Source: Paramecium sonneborni (taxonomy: Eukaryota > Ciliophora > Oligohymenophorea > Peniculida > Parameciidae). From it: a stretch of DNA of 64,000 nucleotides. Position 1 is the stretch's first letter. Each line of letters begins with the position of its first letter. The position numbers were made by a program, and so were the translations under genes. The notes beneath the pieces were generated by a model that saw only the letters and a list, made by a program, of their open reading frames with translations, did no database searches and was not told the origin of the DNA. The stretch covers positions 80,146 through 144,145 of the forward strand of contig CAJJDN010000138.1 in the NCBI GenBank assembly GCA_905182985.1, in the 5' to 3' direction. Positions 50,672 to 63,500 of this stretch are shown here, in pieces.

Positions 50672-51962
50672 ATGAACTCTAATAAAGCATTTTCCGATTC
50701 AATTAGCAATTGTCAGAGTTTAAGATTGAATACATCTATTTCAAAACATGACTCAAATTGGTATGTTTATAAAATAAGGTTAGCACTAATTTACCTGGAT
50801 CAAGTAGCAAAGCATCTTCAAGTAAGATTAAAAAGAAAACAATTAGGTATTTAATCAATGATAAATTAGTGATTTTTAGTCAATGTAATAAACATTAGGA
50901 TAAGGCTCTTTTGGTTGGGTGACTTTAGTGAAGGAAATTTAGAGTGGAAAATTATTTGCTATGAAAGCAGTATGTTTGAATAATAAATGAATAGATGAAG
51001 AAGGCAGAACTATTTAAGTATTGTACAATTGATAATTTGAAAAGGGAAATAAAAATTTAACGTAAATTGAATCATCCTAATATTATTAAATTGGATAGTT
51101 ATTTTGAAGACAAAGTATGATGAATAAATAAATAAAGATTAATGTTTATCTAATTCTTGAATATGCAGAAGGAGGATCTCTATTTAAAAAGATAAAAAAG
51201 CAACGTCGTCTATCTGAAGAGGAAGCTTTTCATTATCTTTATTAAACATGTCTTGGGATAGAGTATTTGCATAAGATGAAGATAATCCATAGAGATATCA
51301 AGGTTTAATTATGTTTCTATAAGTAGCCTGAGAATTTGTTATTGGATACAAGGGGAAATATAAAGATATGTGATTTTGGTTGGTCCACTGAAATGGATAA
51401 TCTGAAAAAGGCTTTCTGTGGAACTGTAGAATATATGGCACCAGAGATGATTAAGTCATAAAGTACGAATTACAAATTAGATATCTGGTGTTTGGGGGTT
51501 CTTCTTTATGAAATGGTTTAAGGTAAACCTCCTTTTACAGGAAAAAATGATTAGGAAAAATGTTTAGCAATTCTTTCAGGATAATAGTTAAAATATGAAG
51601 ATTTTGTGACTGAAGACTGCAAATCTTTGATTAACATGATTCTTCAACCTAATCCATTTAATAGACCTTCTATCTAGGGTATTCTCAATCATAAATGGAT
51701 GCTATCTAAATTAAAATAATAATCTAACTATGATCTATTGAATTCCAGAAAAATCTCAATTATCATGGATGAATTAAACCATTCTCCTATGAAATCTTGT
51801 TAAACTGTTGTTTCCGAAAGGAAAACCAACAATAAGGAATATGAAGACATCAAAAAAAGATCTCATAATTTTGTGTTCCATTAACCTTAACCATTAAACG
51901 AACAACCTTAATAAACTTTCTTTAGAAGAGTCTTGATTTCTCTTGGTTGTATTAATCGTTGA
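50672..51962 (+). CDS. Aurora-like Ser/Thr protein kinase, 390 residues
   Basis: Aurora kinases control mitotic spindle and ciliary events. ATG 50672-50674, TGA 51960-51962. Introns 50761-50783, 50847-50869, 50970-50994, 51115-51137 (AAG) and 51303-51326 leave 391 codons. The kinase domain begins at about residue 50: [17 protein letters not shown] (ATP Lys), HRDIKPENLLL, DFGWS and [13 protein letters not shown], then [17 protein letters not shown] plus CGTxEYMxPEM are typical of Auroras. The activation segment lacks the usual RRxT-C context, having KKAFCGT, so phosphorylation control may differ. The C-terminal 90 residues are Ser/Asn-rich. It ends 57 bp before the debranching-enzyme ATG. Confidence 0.88.
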
Positions 51963-52019
51963 AATTATATATATATATATATATTTATTCATTTATATTT
52001 AATTAAAAAACTAATATTA

Positions 52020-55000
52020 ATGTTATAGGATAGATACTTCTTAGAACTAAATTAATTAGGAGAAATTGAAGCTAGTCATGATAAAGCCATCTATGTTCAT
52101 CTAAATTGGATTGTTAGAATCTTTGTTCGCAATCGCAAATAAGATTATTATCCTTACCTGATCATGCAAAAAGGTTATAAGCGTGTACATGATATGGATA
52201 ATTAAACTTTGAAATAAATTTAACACCATCATGATGTTAAACCGTTTACTCTTGATTCTTCTGGTGATTGGAAGTTAGATGTTGAATTTCCATTTCCTGG
52301 AGCTGCTTATTTAAGATTATGTTGGTTTGTTGCTTAAGATCAACCTGTAATTTTAGGAGTCGAAAATCATATTATTGTTTAACCTAATAATGTTGAAAAA
52401 CTATAAGAATTAACCATTTAAACATTATTACCATATTGTTTAGGGAAATTTGAAGATTATGAAAAGTAAATTCGTTCTCAAGTAGAATTGGGTTATGAAG
52501 CATTTCATCTTCCACCAATTTAATAATTGGGTTAATCAACCAGCTTATATGCAATTGCTGATTAACAAAGACTTAATACTGATATTTTTGGTAATCACTC
52601 CTTAGATGATTTAAAATTACTTTTTGCAAAGTTTCCAAATACACACTTTTTTATAGATATTTTGTTAAATCATACAGCATTTGATTCAAAATGGTTAGTT
52701 GAACCAGAATTTGAGAATGCTACTTATAATGTTGGTAATTCTCCTCATTTGGAAGTGGCAATAAAATTAGATTGTGCAATAGCTGAGTTTAGTAATAAAT
52801 TAGGTTAAGGTTTGCTGACTTAATATCCACGAAATACAATATACAATGAGAATGATTTGAATTAAATAATGGAGATATTGGAACGTGATTATATAAGGAA
52901 ATTGAATATCCATGATTATTTTTAATTTAACATAAATGGAGTAGTTAATGAGATACACAGTAGGTGTAATAAAATAGTGATAGAGAAGAGTGAATAGTAA
53001 GAGGAGAATCAAAATATTTTTATAAAGAGTGCAAGTGAGATGATATTACAAATGATAGGATAGGAGACAATTTTGAAAGGATATAAAGAGTATGGTGTAT
53101 CTTTAAATTATGAAGTATTAGTGGAATATTTAAAGTATGTTATGCAATAAGAATGATAGTAAGGATGAGAATTACAAGAAAGTGTCTTTGGAGTATATCC
53201 GTGAGTTGTTGTAATATTATAACCTTCAATATTGGAATGAAGCAGAGTAATATATAAAAGAAGCAGTGAATTGTACAAGAGGTTAGATTACATGGTGGAA
53301 ATTGAAATAAAAGAATCCATAGGTGGAAGTGAATGAGAAAGGCGATTCATTAGTTCCAAGATATTTTACAAAATTAAGTAATGGAAAGTATGTGGCAAAT
53401 AATGGATGGATTTAAGGATTCGATCCATTGAATAATTTTGCTGAGAATTAGGATCATCATTATTTAAGAAGGACAATAGTGATATGGGGTGATTTAGTGA
53501 AACTAAGATATGGACATAAGAAATAAGATAGTCCTGCTTTATGGAAATACATGAAGAAATATGTTCAATAGATGGCATAGATATTTTCAGGATTAAGATT
53601 AGATAATGCACATTCAACTCCGATGATGGTTGGGTAATTAATATATATATGAATAATTAGTGAATATATGATGAGGAATGCAAGAAAGGCAAATCAAAAT
53701 ATTTTAGTGTTCGCTGAATTATTTACAGGATCATCAGAAAAGGATTCAATATTCACAAAAACAATGGGGATTAATTGTTTAGTTAGAGAAACTAATAGAT
53801 GTCATGATGCAGGACATTTAAATAGAGAATTACATTATTATAGTGGAGATGGTAGAATGTCAATAGGATCATTACCTAAATTAGAAGAATAATTTGAATC
53901 AATGAATGAAACATTTACTTTATTATAACCTTAATATAGTCCTGCTTTAATATATGAATAATCTCATGATAATGAATCATTATTATCTACTCATGGATAT
54001 AAACATTAATTACCTATAGCTTCATTAATATCCTTTAGTGGTTGTATGGGTGGATCTGTAAGAGGATATGATTAATTCATACCGAATAAATTATCAGTAG
54101 TAAATGAGAGAAGATTATATAATATTGATTAACCATTAGAATAATTGATCATTCAAAAATAATCAGTTATAGTATTTCGATATGATGGATTACCCAATCA
54201 ATAAGTTGAAGTATTTGGATCATGGAATTAATGGTAAACTGGATTAGTTCTAGATCTTGCAATTAATAATATATATTCTTCTACTCTAAATTTAAATGAA
54301 GGACAGTATGAATACAAATATAAAGTAAATTCTAATTGGGTTGATTAAAATAATAGAATACTTATTATTCAACCTAATCATTAGAAATTACATACTACTA
54401 TGGAACTTGTTAGACTCAAATTAAATTAAATTAAAAAAGAACTTAATACGGAATTTCCTTTTATCTTATGTTAAAATCAAGGTGATACTATACAAATCAT
54501 TACTAGAGAAACTTAAGATAGATGTAGATCTAAAGTATTAATTACTGTACCTTCATTTGGAATCCCTAATACATTTACTTCTATCAAATTACCAGGATAA
54601 CTTATTAAAGTAGATGCTATCTTCTATCATGATGATTTTATACAACATCCTGAGTAGAATAATTAATACATTGAAGCATCTTAAGTCAGAATTATTTAAC
54701 ATTCAAATATTAGAGAATTTGCAGAAATCTGTGATGATCATCTAAATTTTGTTAAATTACCCTCTTCATTTACTGCTATACTTGAATGTCATATCATTCC
54801 AGAATAATAAAATAATCTACAATCTTTAGATCTTATATTAAATGATCATTCATAATAATAACTTTTTAATGAATTAACATCATCATAACTTAATTATTTA
54901 CTCTTTATGTCAGAACCAGAAGAAAGAGATAAAAATAATAAAGGATTATATTTCATTCCTAATTATAGATAACTAATTTATGCTGGTTTTGCTGGTCCTC

Positions 55001-56698
55001 GTTCTGCTACCAGAGAAGCTTAAACTATTAATAATTTAGCACATCCGGTCTGTGAAAATTTAAGAAATGGCAATTGGCTAATTGATTACTTAAATGATAG
55101 AGTACAATATTAACTTTCGCTTTTACAACTCTCCAAACTTATTAATACTATTACAAATTAAATAAAAAATATTCCACGTCATCATATTCCATCTTATTTT
55201 TGTAAATTTATTGATTTCATCTATAATCACTCCATATAATCTATCACCAATCTCTAAACTTCATAATTCAAAAGAGAATTAAAATTAGCATCATATCAAT
55301 TCATTGCAGATTTACCTTCCTCTAAATCTATGGCAGCAGGATTACCACATTTTACAACTGGCTGGGCTAGATCATGGGGAAGAGATACTTTCATCTCCTT
55401 TAAAGGAATCTATCTTGAAAATGGATTGCTATCTGAAGCTAGAGAAGCTTTACTCACTTTTGCCTCTTGTTTAAGACATGGACTTATTCCTAATCTATTA
55501 GATTCAACCAATAATCCAAGATATAATTGCAGAGATGCATGTTGGTGGTACATCAAAGCAGTTAAAGATTATATTTAGTATGTTTAAAAACCTGATATTT
55601 TGAAAGAAGAAGTTTAAATGGTATTTCTAGATGATGATATAGATAAACATTATTAATTAAAATCTTAAGGCATTGTCATTAAGAGAACTCTTGCAGATAT
55701 TATTTAAAAGATATTCCAAAGTCATGCCACTGGAATTAAATTTAGAGAATGGAGAGCAGGAAATTAAATTGATAATTGTATGCAATCAGAAGGATTTAAT
55801 ATTTAATTAGGTTTAGATGAATAAACTGGTTTTATTGTAGGAGGAAATTGGTTAAATTGTTTAACTTGGATGGATAAAATGGGATCATCTGATGTTAATA
55901 GAGGTATTCCTGCTACAAGTCGAGATGGAGCACCAATAGAATTGACTGCACTACTAAAAGTTTGCTTAGATTTTGTGTCTCATAGTTAACCACATTATCC
56001 ATATGATGGAGTTATTTGTACAAATGGAAAAAAATTACTTTTTAAAGAATGGTCACATTTCTTGATAGCTAATTTTGAGAAATAGTACTATATTCCAAAA
56101 TAACATGATCCAAATTATTAAGATTATCAAATTGTTGAAAAACATGTTAGACATCGACAAATTTATAAAGATATTGTAAAATCTTCTAAACCTAGAAATG
56201 AATATTAATTAAGATGCAATGCTAGTGTTGCAATAGGTTTAGCACCTGAACTATTTCACAAAGAAAAAGCTATGTTTCATTTAGCAACAGTTGAAGCGTA
56301 CTTATTAAGAGAAAATTCAATTGGTATAAAGACTCTTGATCCTGCTGCTTCAGAATATATTCATTTTTATGATAATAGTGATTAATCACACATTTTCAAT
56401 GTATCTCATGGTTTCTCCTATCATAATGGGCCAGAATGGGTATGGGTCTATGGATATTTTATTAAGGCATTAGTTGCTATCCATGGCAAAGAGAATATTA
56501 ATAGATAATTATTTTATTCTTATTTATCAAACCACAAAACTACTTTGCATTAAAATGAATGGTAAATCTATTTAATATTTGTTTAGGTATTCCTTACCAG
56601 AAATGACAAATGGAAATGGTGAATACAATGTTTTTTCATGTAGAGCTCAAGCTTGGTCAATCGCATGCATTTTAGAAGCCGTAAGTGAATATGAATGA
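52020..56698 (+). CDS. AGL: Glycogen debranching enzyme with inserted AMPK-type glycogen-binding module, 1533 residues
   Basis: This bifunctional enzyme first moves maltosyl/maltotriosyl units (4-alpha-glucanotransferase, GH13-like) and then cleaves the alpha-1,6 stub (GH133 glucosidase) during glycogen breakdown. ATG 52020-52022, TGA 56696-56698. Introns 53135-53159, 53634-53660 and 56562-56586 leave 1534 codons. Transferase residues are in place: RLDNAHS (Asp, near 520), FAELFTGS (Glu, near 548) and SHDNES (Asp, near 628). Glucosidase motifs follow: [47 protein letters not shown] and [12 protein letters not shown]. Between the transferase part and the middle domain (about residues 690-775) lies an insertion resembling AMPK-beta CBM48: [10 protein letters not shown] and [16 protein letters not shown]. 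It lacks introns there. Expected to be cytosolic. Confidence 0.93.
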
Positions 56699-57010
56699 AT
56701 GTAAAATATTGCCAATATTATAAAATCATTATGTTTTCTATAAATTAACCAATTTAGCACATTCCAGAAAAATTATATTTATTGCATAAAAACTATTAAT
56801 TGTAACAATTAAATACCTAAGAAATTTCCTCAAACTAGTTCTTCCCATTTAATAATATTTTGTTTACAAATTTTCTATATTACAATTCTTCATTAATCTT
56901 GGAAATAACTTCTGTAGAAGATTTAAAGAATTACAATTCTATAAATATATATTTCAAAAGAATTATAATAATATACTAAAATCACTTAACTCAACTCATG
57001 AACTTTGTTA
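56699..57010. other. Intergenic spacer between converging genes
   Basis: About 310 bp between the stops of the debranching enzyme (plus) and the small minus-strand gene. It must contain both 3' ends. No coding frame or clear structure was seen. Confidence 0.5.
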
Positions 57011-57379
57011 TCAGTAAGTTCCAAAATCTTGAACAGATATTCCACTCTGTCCAAAATGTTAAAATGTTTGAGATTATCTACTCTTCAATAAACGAGTTAA
57101 TGAAGAATTCATTGGTAAATTGCTACCACTCCAAAATTGTTCTAATTTCTTATTACTTTCGAGTCTTTTCGAATTCCAATATTATTATTCCTTTTAACCT
57201 GGATCTGTTTTAGTCTAAATTCCCATCCCATGTAAATACTTCACAATCCTTATTTCTACCTCACTAATCTTCGAGTCCATATATAAATCAATTGAATCAT
57301 TCAATTCATCTTTTGGACATTCACTCTCTTATGTACTCTAAATATTCAGCAAGTTTAAAAATGTGTTAACATTATCCAT
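57011..57379 (-). CDS. Small protein of unknown function, 122 residues
   Basis: A single open frame of 123 codons from ATG 57377-57379 to TGA 57011-57013, no intron needed. The first half is acidic and helical (MDNVNTFLNLLNIQST, DLYMDSKISEVEIRIVKYL). The second half is basic and rich in Ser, Gln, Asn and Trp (SKRLESNKKLEQFWSG, TRLLKSRQSQTF). No signal peptide, membrane span or known motif. GC content and codon use exceed those of the flanking spacer, which supports a real gene. It may be a small regulatory or structural protein; I do not recognise it. Confidence 0.65.
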
Positions 57380-57909
57380 ATTTTTATTATTGAATTTTTA
57401 ATTCTTTACAATTAGCTATATATGATAAATTATTTTTAAACTACATTTTCTTGGTTATTCAGATACACAAAATTACTTTTCTTCCAGTTATGTAAATCAA
57501 CAACTTTTTATGACAGTTTTTTGTTTTAAATTTGCGAGTACAGACATAAGTTCAGTTACTATAAGAGAACAGTAGCCCGCTGAACTTAAGTAATAACTGT
57601 TTTTCTGATTGTTTTATCTCATTAAAAATGATTCTTTGTAGATATTTATGAAATTTTAGAAATTATTTCTGTTAATATAACATCCACATTACTCAAATTT
57701 ATTATATATTTTTAGATTTAATAAAATAAATATTCATAATATATATGAGATAATATGTAATAATAATAAATTATTACCTAAAGCTAGTTTTTGATATATA
57801 AATATTTTGCGACCTTCTTAATATTCCCAAAAATTATCTACAAATGATATTCAATAATTATAAGATAATAAAATTTAGAATGATCTAAAAATTGAACTTA
57901 TATAATAAA
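57380..57909. other. Intergenic region, about 530 bp, holding a candidate structured RNA
   Basis: No coding frame is supported. The only non-random feature is the GC-richer hairpin at 57547-57604, listed separately. The rest is AT-rich. Confidence 0.45.
57547..57604 (+). ncRNA. Candidate small structured RNA (hairpin followed by a T-run)
   Basis: A 9-bp perfect inverted repeat (TAAGTTCAG at 57547-57555, CTGAACTTA at 57580-57588) encloses a second 5-bp pairing (TTACT/AGTAG with one G-U). It is followed at 57600-57604 by TTTTT, which would suit an RNA polymerase III terminator on the plus strand. The region is clearly richer in G+C than its surroundings. Positions 57576-57590 (CCCGCTGAACTTAAG) match the conserved 5' start of large-subunit rRNA, but the flanks do not. 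No box A/B, snoRNA or snRNA signature is certain, so class and strand are open. Confidence 0.25.
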
Positions 57910-58905
57910 TCAAAAAATGGTATTTTTAATAAATTGAATATATTTGATTATTGGCCTATTTATGAGAAAGCTGTTTAACAATTTTATTATCTTTCCATTT
58001 GATTAATTTATTGAGGGAATTAAAAATCTATAAAACAAAGGCGAATTTATTTTTGAAATATTTTCTGATAAACATAATTTTGCTTTCTCATTATAAACAA
58101 TTGTTTAATTAACAATTTTTGGATTGAATAAGAATTTGATAGGATTTCCTTTATAAAAAAGAAGTAATTTGCAAATACCTTATTCTTTAAATCTGAGATT
58201 AATAAAAATAGTAAAAGTATTTAATTAAGATTATTAAATTTATATAAATTATTCTTCAAAATTGCAGATTTCGATTATTTTTTAACTTATTATCTAATTA
58301 TGCAACTATTTTGAAAGTATTGTTTTAATTATTAATCTTCTTCTTATAAATATATTAAGAGTTGCCTTATTTGTTATACAAGACATCTATTTTAATTTTT
58401 ATATAAGAATTACTAATTTTACATCTCTTATTAGAATTTATTAAATACTTTTTTTTTCATGTTTTTGATGTATTTTTCTTCTGCAACTATCAATTTTGTT
58501 TGTTATTATCATAGTTCTTCTTATAATTATGATAATTAATACATTTTTTTAAAGATAGTGATTATTCATTAATTTCATCTCCATGTTCTGATTCTAAAAT
58601 TAATTCATATAACTTAAATTAACTTTTTTAGAATAACTTAAGATGTAAAGTTAGTTAACATTATAAATGTTTGCATAATTTTAAAGTAAATTAAAAACTT
58701 ATTCAGATTGAACATTTTCTTACTATATTGGGTTATTAAAATTAATCTTATTTTCTTTCGATTTCTCAATCTACTTTTTTATTTCTCCAACAGTATAATT
58801 ATTAAGGAATAAATGTATAAAGTTGAATTCATCATGTCTAATTTGTAAAGATGAAATTACTTAATGAACATATGAATTTAATATATCTACACTTAAGTAA
58901 GTCAT
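57910..58905 (-). CDS. Probable protein of unknown function (up to 331 residues, exons unresolved)
   Basis: The minus strand from ATG 58903-58905 to TGA 57910-57912 holds no in-frame TGA over 332 codons, which is unlikely by chance. The first 100 residues look like protein (FIHLFLNNYTVGEIKKQIEK). In the middle, a different frame is more protein-like (KLYELILESEHGDEINEQSL), so short introns are probably present that I could not place. The end is open in two frames. No signal peptide, membrane span or known motif is recognised. The kinase gene at 59052-59990 lies 146 nt upstream on the same strand. Confidence 0.4.
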
Positions 58906-59051
58906 TTAATCAAATTGTTAATTTATTTAATAAATGCTTTCCTTATGTATTATTAAGAAAATCAGCTTATTTGAACTTTTTAAGTTTTATATTAAAATAA
59001 ATAATTAAAAATATCAGTAATTATATATAATTTAATGAAATTAATTAATAA

Positions 59052-59990
59052 TCAAATTTATAAGTAGGGATGCAGCAGTAATTCTTAAATTGAAGCCCTT
59101 TGATTAGGATCTTTTTTCAAACATTTAAAGATAAAATCATTTAGATTAGGATCTTGATCATCTTTAAATTCTATGATTTCCCTACAAATTCTATCTTGCT
59201 ATCTATTGCGATCAGAATCTCTAAAAGGAACAGTGTCATTACATAATTCAAATAATAAGATTCCAATAGCCCAAATATCAACTCTTTCATCATAACCATG
59301 ATAATAATTGTTATTACTCTAAGAAAGAACAATTTCTGGAGGCATGTATTCAGGAGTACCACAATAAGTTTTTCTTCTACCTCTATAATTAGAAAAGCCA
59401 AAGTCTCCTATTTTGATTATATCATTTTAAGTTAAGTAAATGTTTTCTGGTTTAACATCTCTATGCATAATACCCATAGAATGAAGGTAATGTATTCCTT
59501 CTAATATTTGTTTTATTATTTTTTTAATTTCTTCTTTAGAGAATTATTTTTAGTATATATTTCCTTTTTCGCAATATTCAGTTATTAAATATACATAGTC
59601 ATTATCTTGAAAATTTCCAAATACTTTAACTATGTTTTTATGTTATATTGATGATTAAATGTCAATTTCTCTTTACACTTATTAACCAATATTGTACTTT
59701 TAAATAAGCTTTTTGTCAATCATTTTTAAAGCATATAGTACACCTGCATTTCTAGATGCTTATAATATTAATTTTTACTTTACAAGCATAACTTTACTGA
59801 ATTATCCCTTTCCAATCTAATGGCACAACTGAAAATTATATTTTTACTACTTTGGTCTTTGTTCGTAACTTGTATTTCTTCTACGCACATTTATTAAATC
59901 TTCTTAGGTTTTACAAATTATGAGGTTTTCATCGTATTTAGGAGTTATTAATAATTACGGAGGTAATCTTGATCTTGATTTATTAAGCAT
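59052..59990 (-). CDS. Aurora/CaMK-like Ser/Thr protein kinase, 312 residues, intronless
   Basis: One open frame of 313 codons from ATG 59988-59990 to TGA 59052-59054. After a 65-residue basic N-terminus, the kinase domain runs to the end: IGKGQFSKVMLV (glycine loop), YALKMIDKK (ATP Lys), [57 protein letters not shown] and [15 protein letters not shown]. All catalytic residues are present. DFGFS with [11 protein letters not shown] places it near Aurora, PLK4 and CaMK-like kinases; subfamily is not certain. It is distinct from the other Aurora-like gene at 50672-51962, which has introns and DFGWS. Its function may be cell-cycle or ciliary, by family only. Confidence 0.88.
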
Positions 59991-60519
59991 GAAATAAATA
60001 AAATTTAATTAATTATATTGAGTTTTCAATTATGTTCAGCATTTCATTTACAATTAATAATATTTTAAGATTATTAAAAAGTTCTGTATTACTTTTAGAT
60101 AGAAGAAGTTCTCTCTTGAAATGGAATTATTACATTTTAACTTACTTGTAAGTGATAATGAAAAGTAAATGTTAAATTATCGAATAATGTAATAATTCTT
60201 GAAAATATTTAATTATTAAATTTTATATTCATACCTTAAATAAGAAAACAAAAAAAAATAACAAAATTGAACCCAAACGAAACTTTGTTATAAGTAGATA
60301 AATCAAAGAAAGAAACTATAATTAGAAAGAATTTGATAGAAGAAAAAAGAAAATAATATTTCAACAAATTTAACATAGAATAAAACGAGAAATTTTACAT
60401 TCTATTGTTTGAGGAAATCAATTTATTAAAGATTTGATTATTATTTTCGATATTTGTATATTTCAATTTTATATGCAGCCTTGTAATTATTGAATAATAT
60501 CATTAATATAATAAAGGAA
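59991..60519. other. Divergent intergenic region, about 530 bp
   Basis: It separates the ATGs of the minus-strand kinase and the plus-strand channel and so holds both promoters. AT-rich, with no coding frame or clear repeat. Confidence 0.5.
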
Positions 60520-63500
60520 ATGCAAAAAATAATTGATAGAAAGACGCCTGAAATTGTTAGGACTTCCAAAAAGCGTTTTACAATATCAAAAGAAATTGCA
60601 AATAGAAAAGCAGGTATCTAGAACTTATATTAAGAAGATGGTAAAAATCGAATGCTGGGGAGCAAACATTCAGTTTCATCTATAAAAAGTAAAAAAAAAG
60701 TGAATGTTTCAATCAATAATGATTTATAGTAAAGCTCATCATCTTTTTTAAGTGATTCAGAATAAAATAGAAGATCATCAAATTAATCCATTATATTGAA
60801 AGATAATTTGGGAATTTTATAATAGGCTTAGTCTTCTTTTTATTAAGTTCAAGATAAACTTATTATACCGAATATGTCTTTTGAATAAGATTTTATTAAT
60901 CCTTTAGATATGTCAGATGGAATCGATAGATCAATTTTAAAAATTCAATTTATGGATTTTGAACATTAATGGGGAATTAAATAGGATATTAACATTTAAA
61001 AGCAAAGTAATGGAGATTCATAGCTGATTTCATAAAATAGTGAGTTAATATCATAGAAATCTTTAAAGCGATCATAAGGAAGCCAAAAAAATGTATTTTA
61101 ATCAAAGTTGTAAATTAATAATACAAAAAAAAATTAATAAAATCTTTCAGAAAGTGAAGATGATGATTACTCTGATAATTAATAAGAGGAAAGTAAAATT
61201 AAAAAGAAATTTGAAAAATTATATGAAAGAAATCCATTTGAAGATCCATATTATGTTAAATTAATTGATTTACATGGATTTGAAAGACTTAAATATGAGC
61301 TAAATGTAATTTTAACAAATTAATTAGGCATATAATGATGACAAATAGTTTTTAAAATTAAGAAAACGACTTGTATTTTATTCTTTATTTATTCCAATAT
61401 TATGTAAGAAAATAGTTTAAAGTGTTTTTTTTAAGATTTGTATGTCATTTTTGATTCTATTTAATGTGACTTTATATATTTATTCATAAACAAAGTAAGA
61501 TTCATTATCAACTAAAAATATGGAGAAAGGGATAATGATATGTTTTTTAATAGAATTGTGTTTAAGAATAATAGCATCAGGAATAATAATACCAAAAGGA
61601 GCATTTTTTAAAAACTTTTAAGACATAATGGATTGCATATTAGTAATTGTATATGTTTTAAATTTGACATATCCAGAAACATTTATAGTAGATGTATCAC
61701 CATTAAGAGTGATAACATTATTATTATATTTGGGAGATATATTTTCTGGATTAGGAGTGATGTTAAAAGCATTAAAATAGTCATTCAGATTTTTACTAGA
61801 AGCATTAATGATTGTTGGTCTCTTTTCAGTATTTTTTGCAATTTGTGGAGTTTTTTTATTTTAAGGTTTGTTTAACTATAGATGTTAATATGATAATGGA
61901 GATGAAACAGATGGATGGATTTAATGTAATTAAAACTCTTGTTTTGAAGAAGGTATGTCATGTTAATATTCTTAATTCACTCCTAAACTTCCTACTTCAT
62001 TTAATAATGTTATATATTCTTACGGTTAAGTTTTAAGAACTATAACAATGGATGATTGGAGTTGGGTTATGTTTTTTACTATGAGAATATATCATCCTTG
62101 GACTTGGCTTTATTATTTATTAATTATATTTGTTTGTGGATTTTTTGGATTTAATTTAGTTATTGCTGTTATTAAAATTCATTATGCAGAAGCCACGGAG
62201 GAGAACAATTAAGAAGAGGAAAGAAAAAAAATTGAATAAAAAATTAAAGAAAATAGAGAAATACCTGAAAGGGATATTGTTAATGTTTTTGATGTTGCAT
62301 TTTTACGTTATAGAGATTTCTTTCCAGTAATTTAAAGATATAGATAATCTTTAAGAACTACTTATCGAAATATTCGATTAGAAGATATCAATAATGATAA
62401 AGTTTCAAATAATAAGACAAGAATTTTATCTGCAAAATAAAAAAAAAATGAAGAATAAACAGAAGATGTAAAATAATATTATTATAATAGATTAATTGGA
62501 TTAGAAGAGTATGGATTTCTATTTAGAATTTTACTATTAAAAATATATTGTTACCTAAATTTTTGATTTTGTCAGAAAAATAGAAAAGAATTCATATTAA
62601 AAAATATACTGAAGATGAAATTGAATTATAGATTTTGGAAAGACTTAAATCTTATTAATTCTCTTAATTACAGTCTTGTGTTAATTAACAAATATAATAG
62701 ACATTTGAAAGTGAAGCAGATGTTTTACCTACTTTAAAGTATTAGATATGCTCATTATTAGTTTACCAGATTGTGAGAAAAAAGAATTAGAAAAAGAAAT
62801 TTTAAATATGAGATACCTAAAAATTCCTATTTTGTATCCAGATATTAAATAAAAAAAAATTTAATAGGTTTTCCAAGATCATAAACAAATTTGTAAATTT
62901 CCCGTTAGAAAAGTAAAAAGAATTATTCTAAATTTCACAGAGAATAATGAAAATGAAACAAACAATTCCATAGAGTAAAGAATGTCAAGTCAAAAATTAA
63001 GTATAAAACATTCTTCTAAATAAAAAACATCTTAAATTGATCAGCATGTTCCTTTTTTAATTAAAAGACAGAATCAATATTATGTTTATATATAAGGATA
63101 TTATTTAAATTATGAAGGGGTTTCATTAAAAATAAATGCTAAAATATAAAGAAATAAAATTAATTAACCATCTAATGAATTTTAATATAGATTATTAAGA
63201 AAGAAAGACCTACAATAAGGTTTAATATCAAAGAAAACTTGGTCAGGAAATGATATCCTGAAATTAAATGAAAAAAGATTATATAATTTTAGAGATTCAT
63301 TAAAAAGATTAAATGTAATAGATATATAAATTTGGATGTTGGGTATATATGGAAAGATTGATACAATAAAGAAATATTCATATTTACTCATTACAGCATA
63401 AATTTGTTAATTATTTTTTGATTGTGTAATATTGATAAATTTTACTTTTCTCTCTTTGTAAGGAATTGCTGATTCATTAACAATTGCAAATGTAGAGGAT

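Noticed and set aside
51966..51983. (TA)n tract as a regulatory repeat
   Set aside because: A simple TA run of this length is ordinary in such AT-rich DNA; it sits in the 57-bp spacer before the debranching enzyme, but nothing more can be said.
57576..57590. 15-nt match to the start of large-subunit rRNA
   Set aside because: Flanking bases do not match rRNA, so this is not an rRNA gene. The match is explained at least in part by the hairpin and may be chance.
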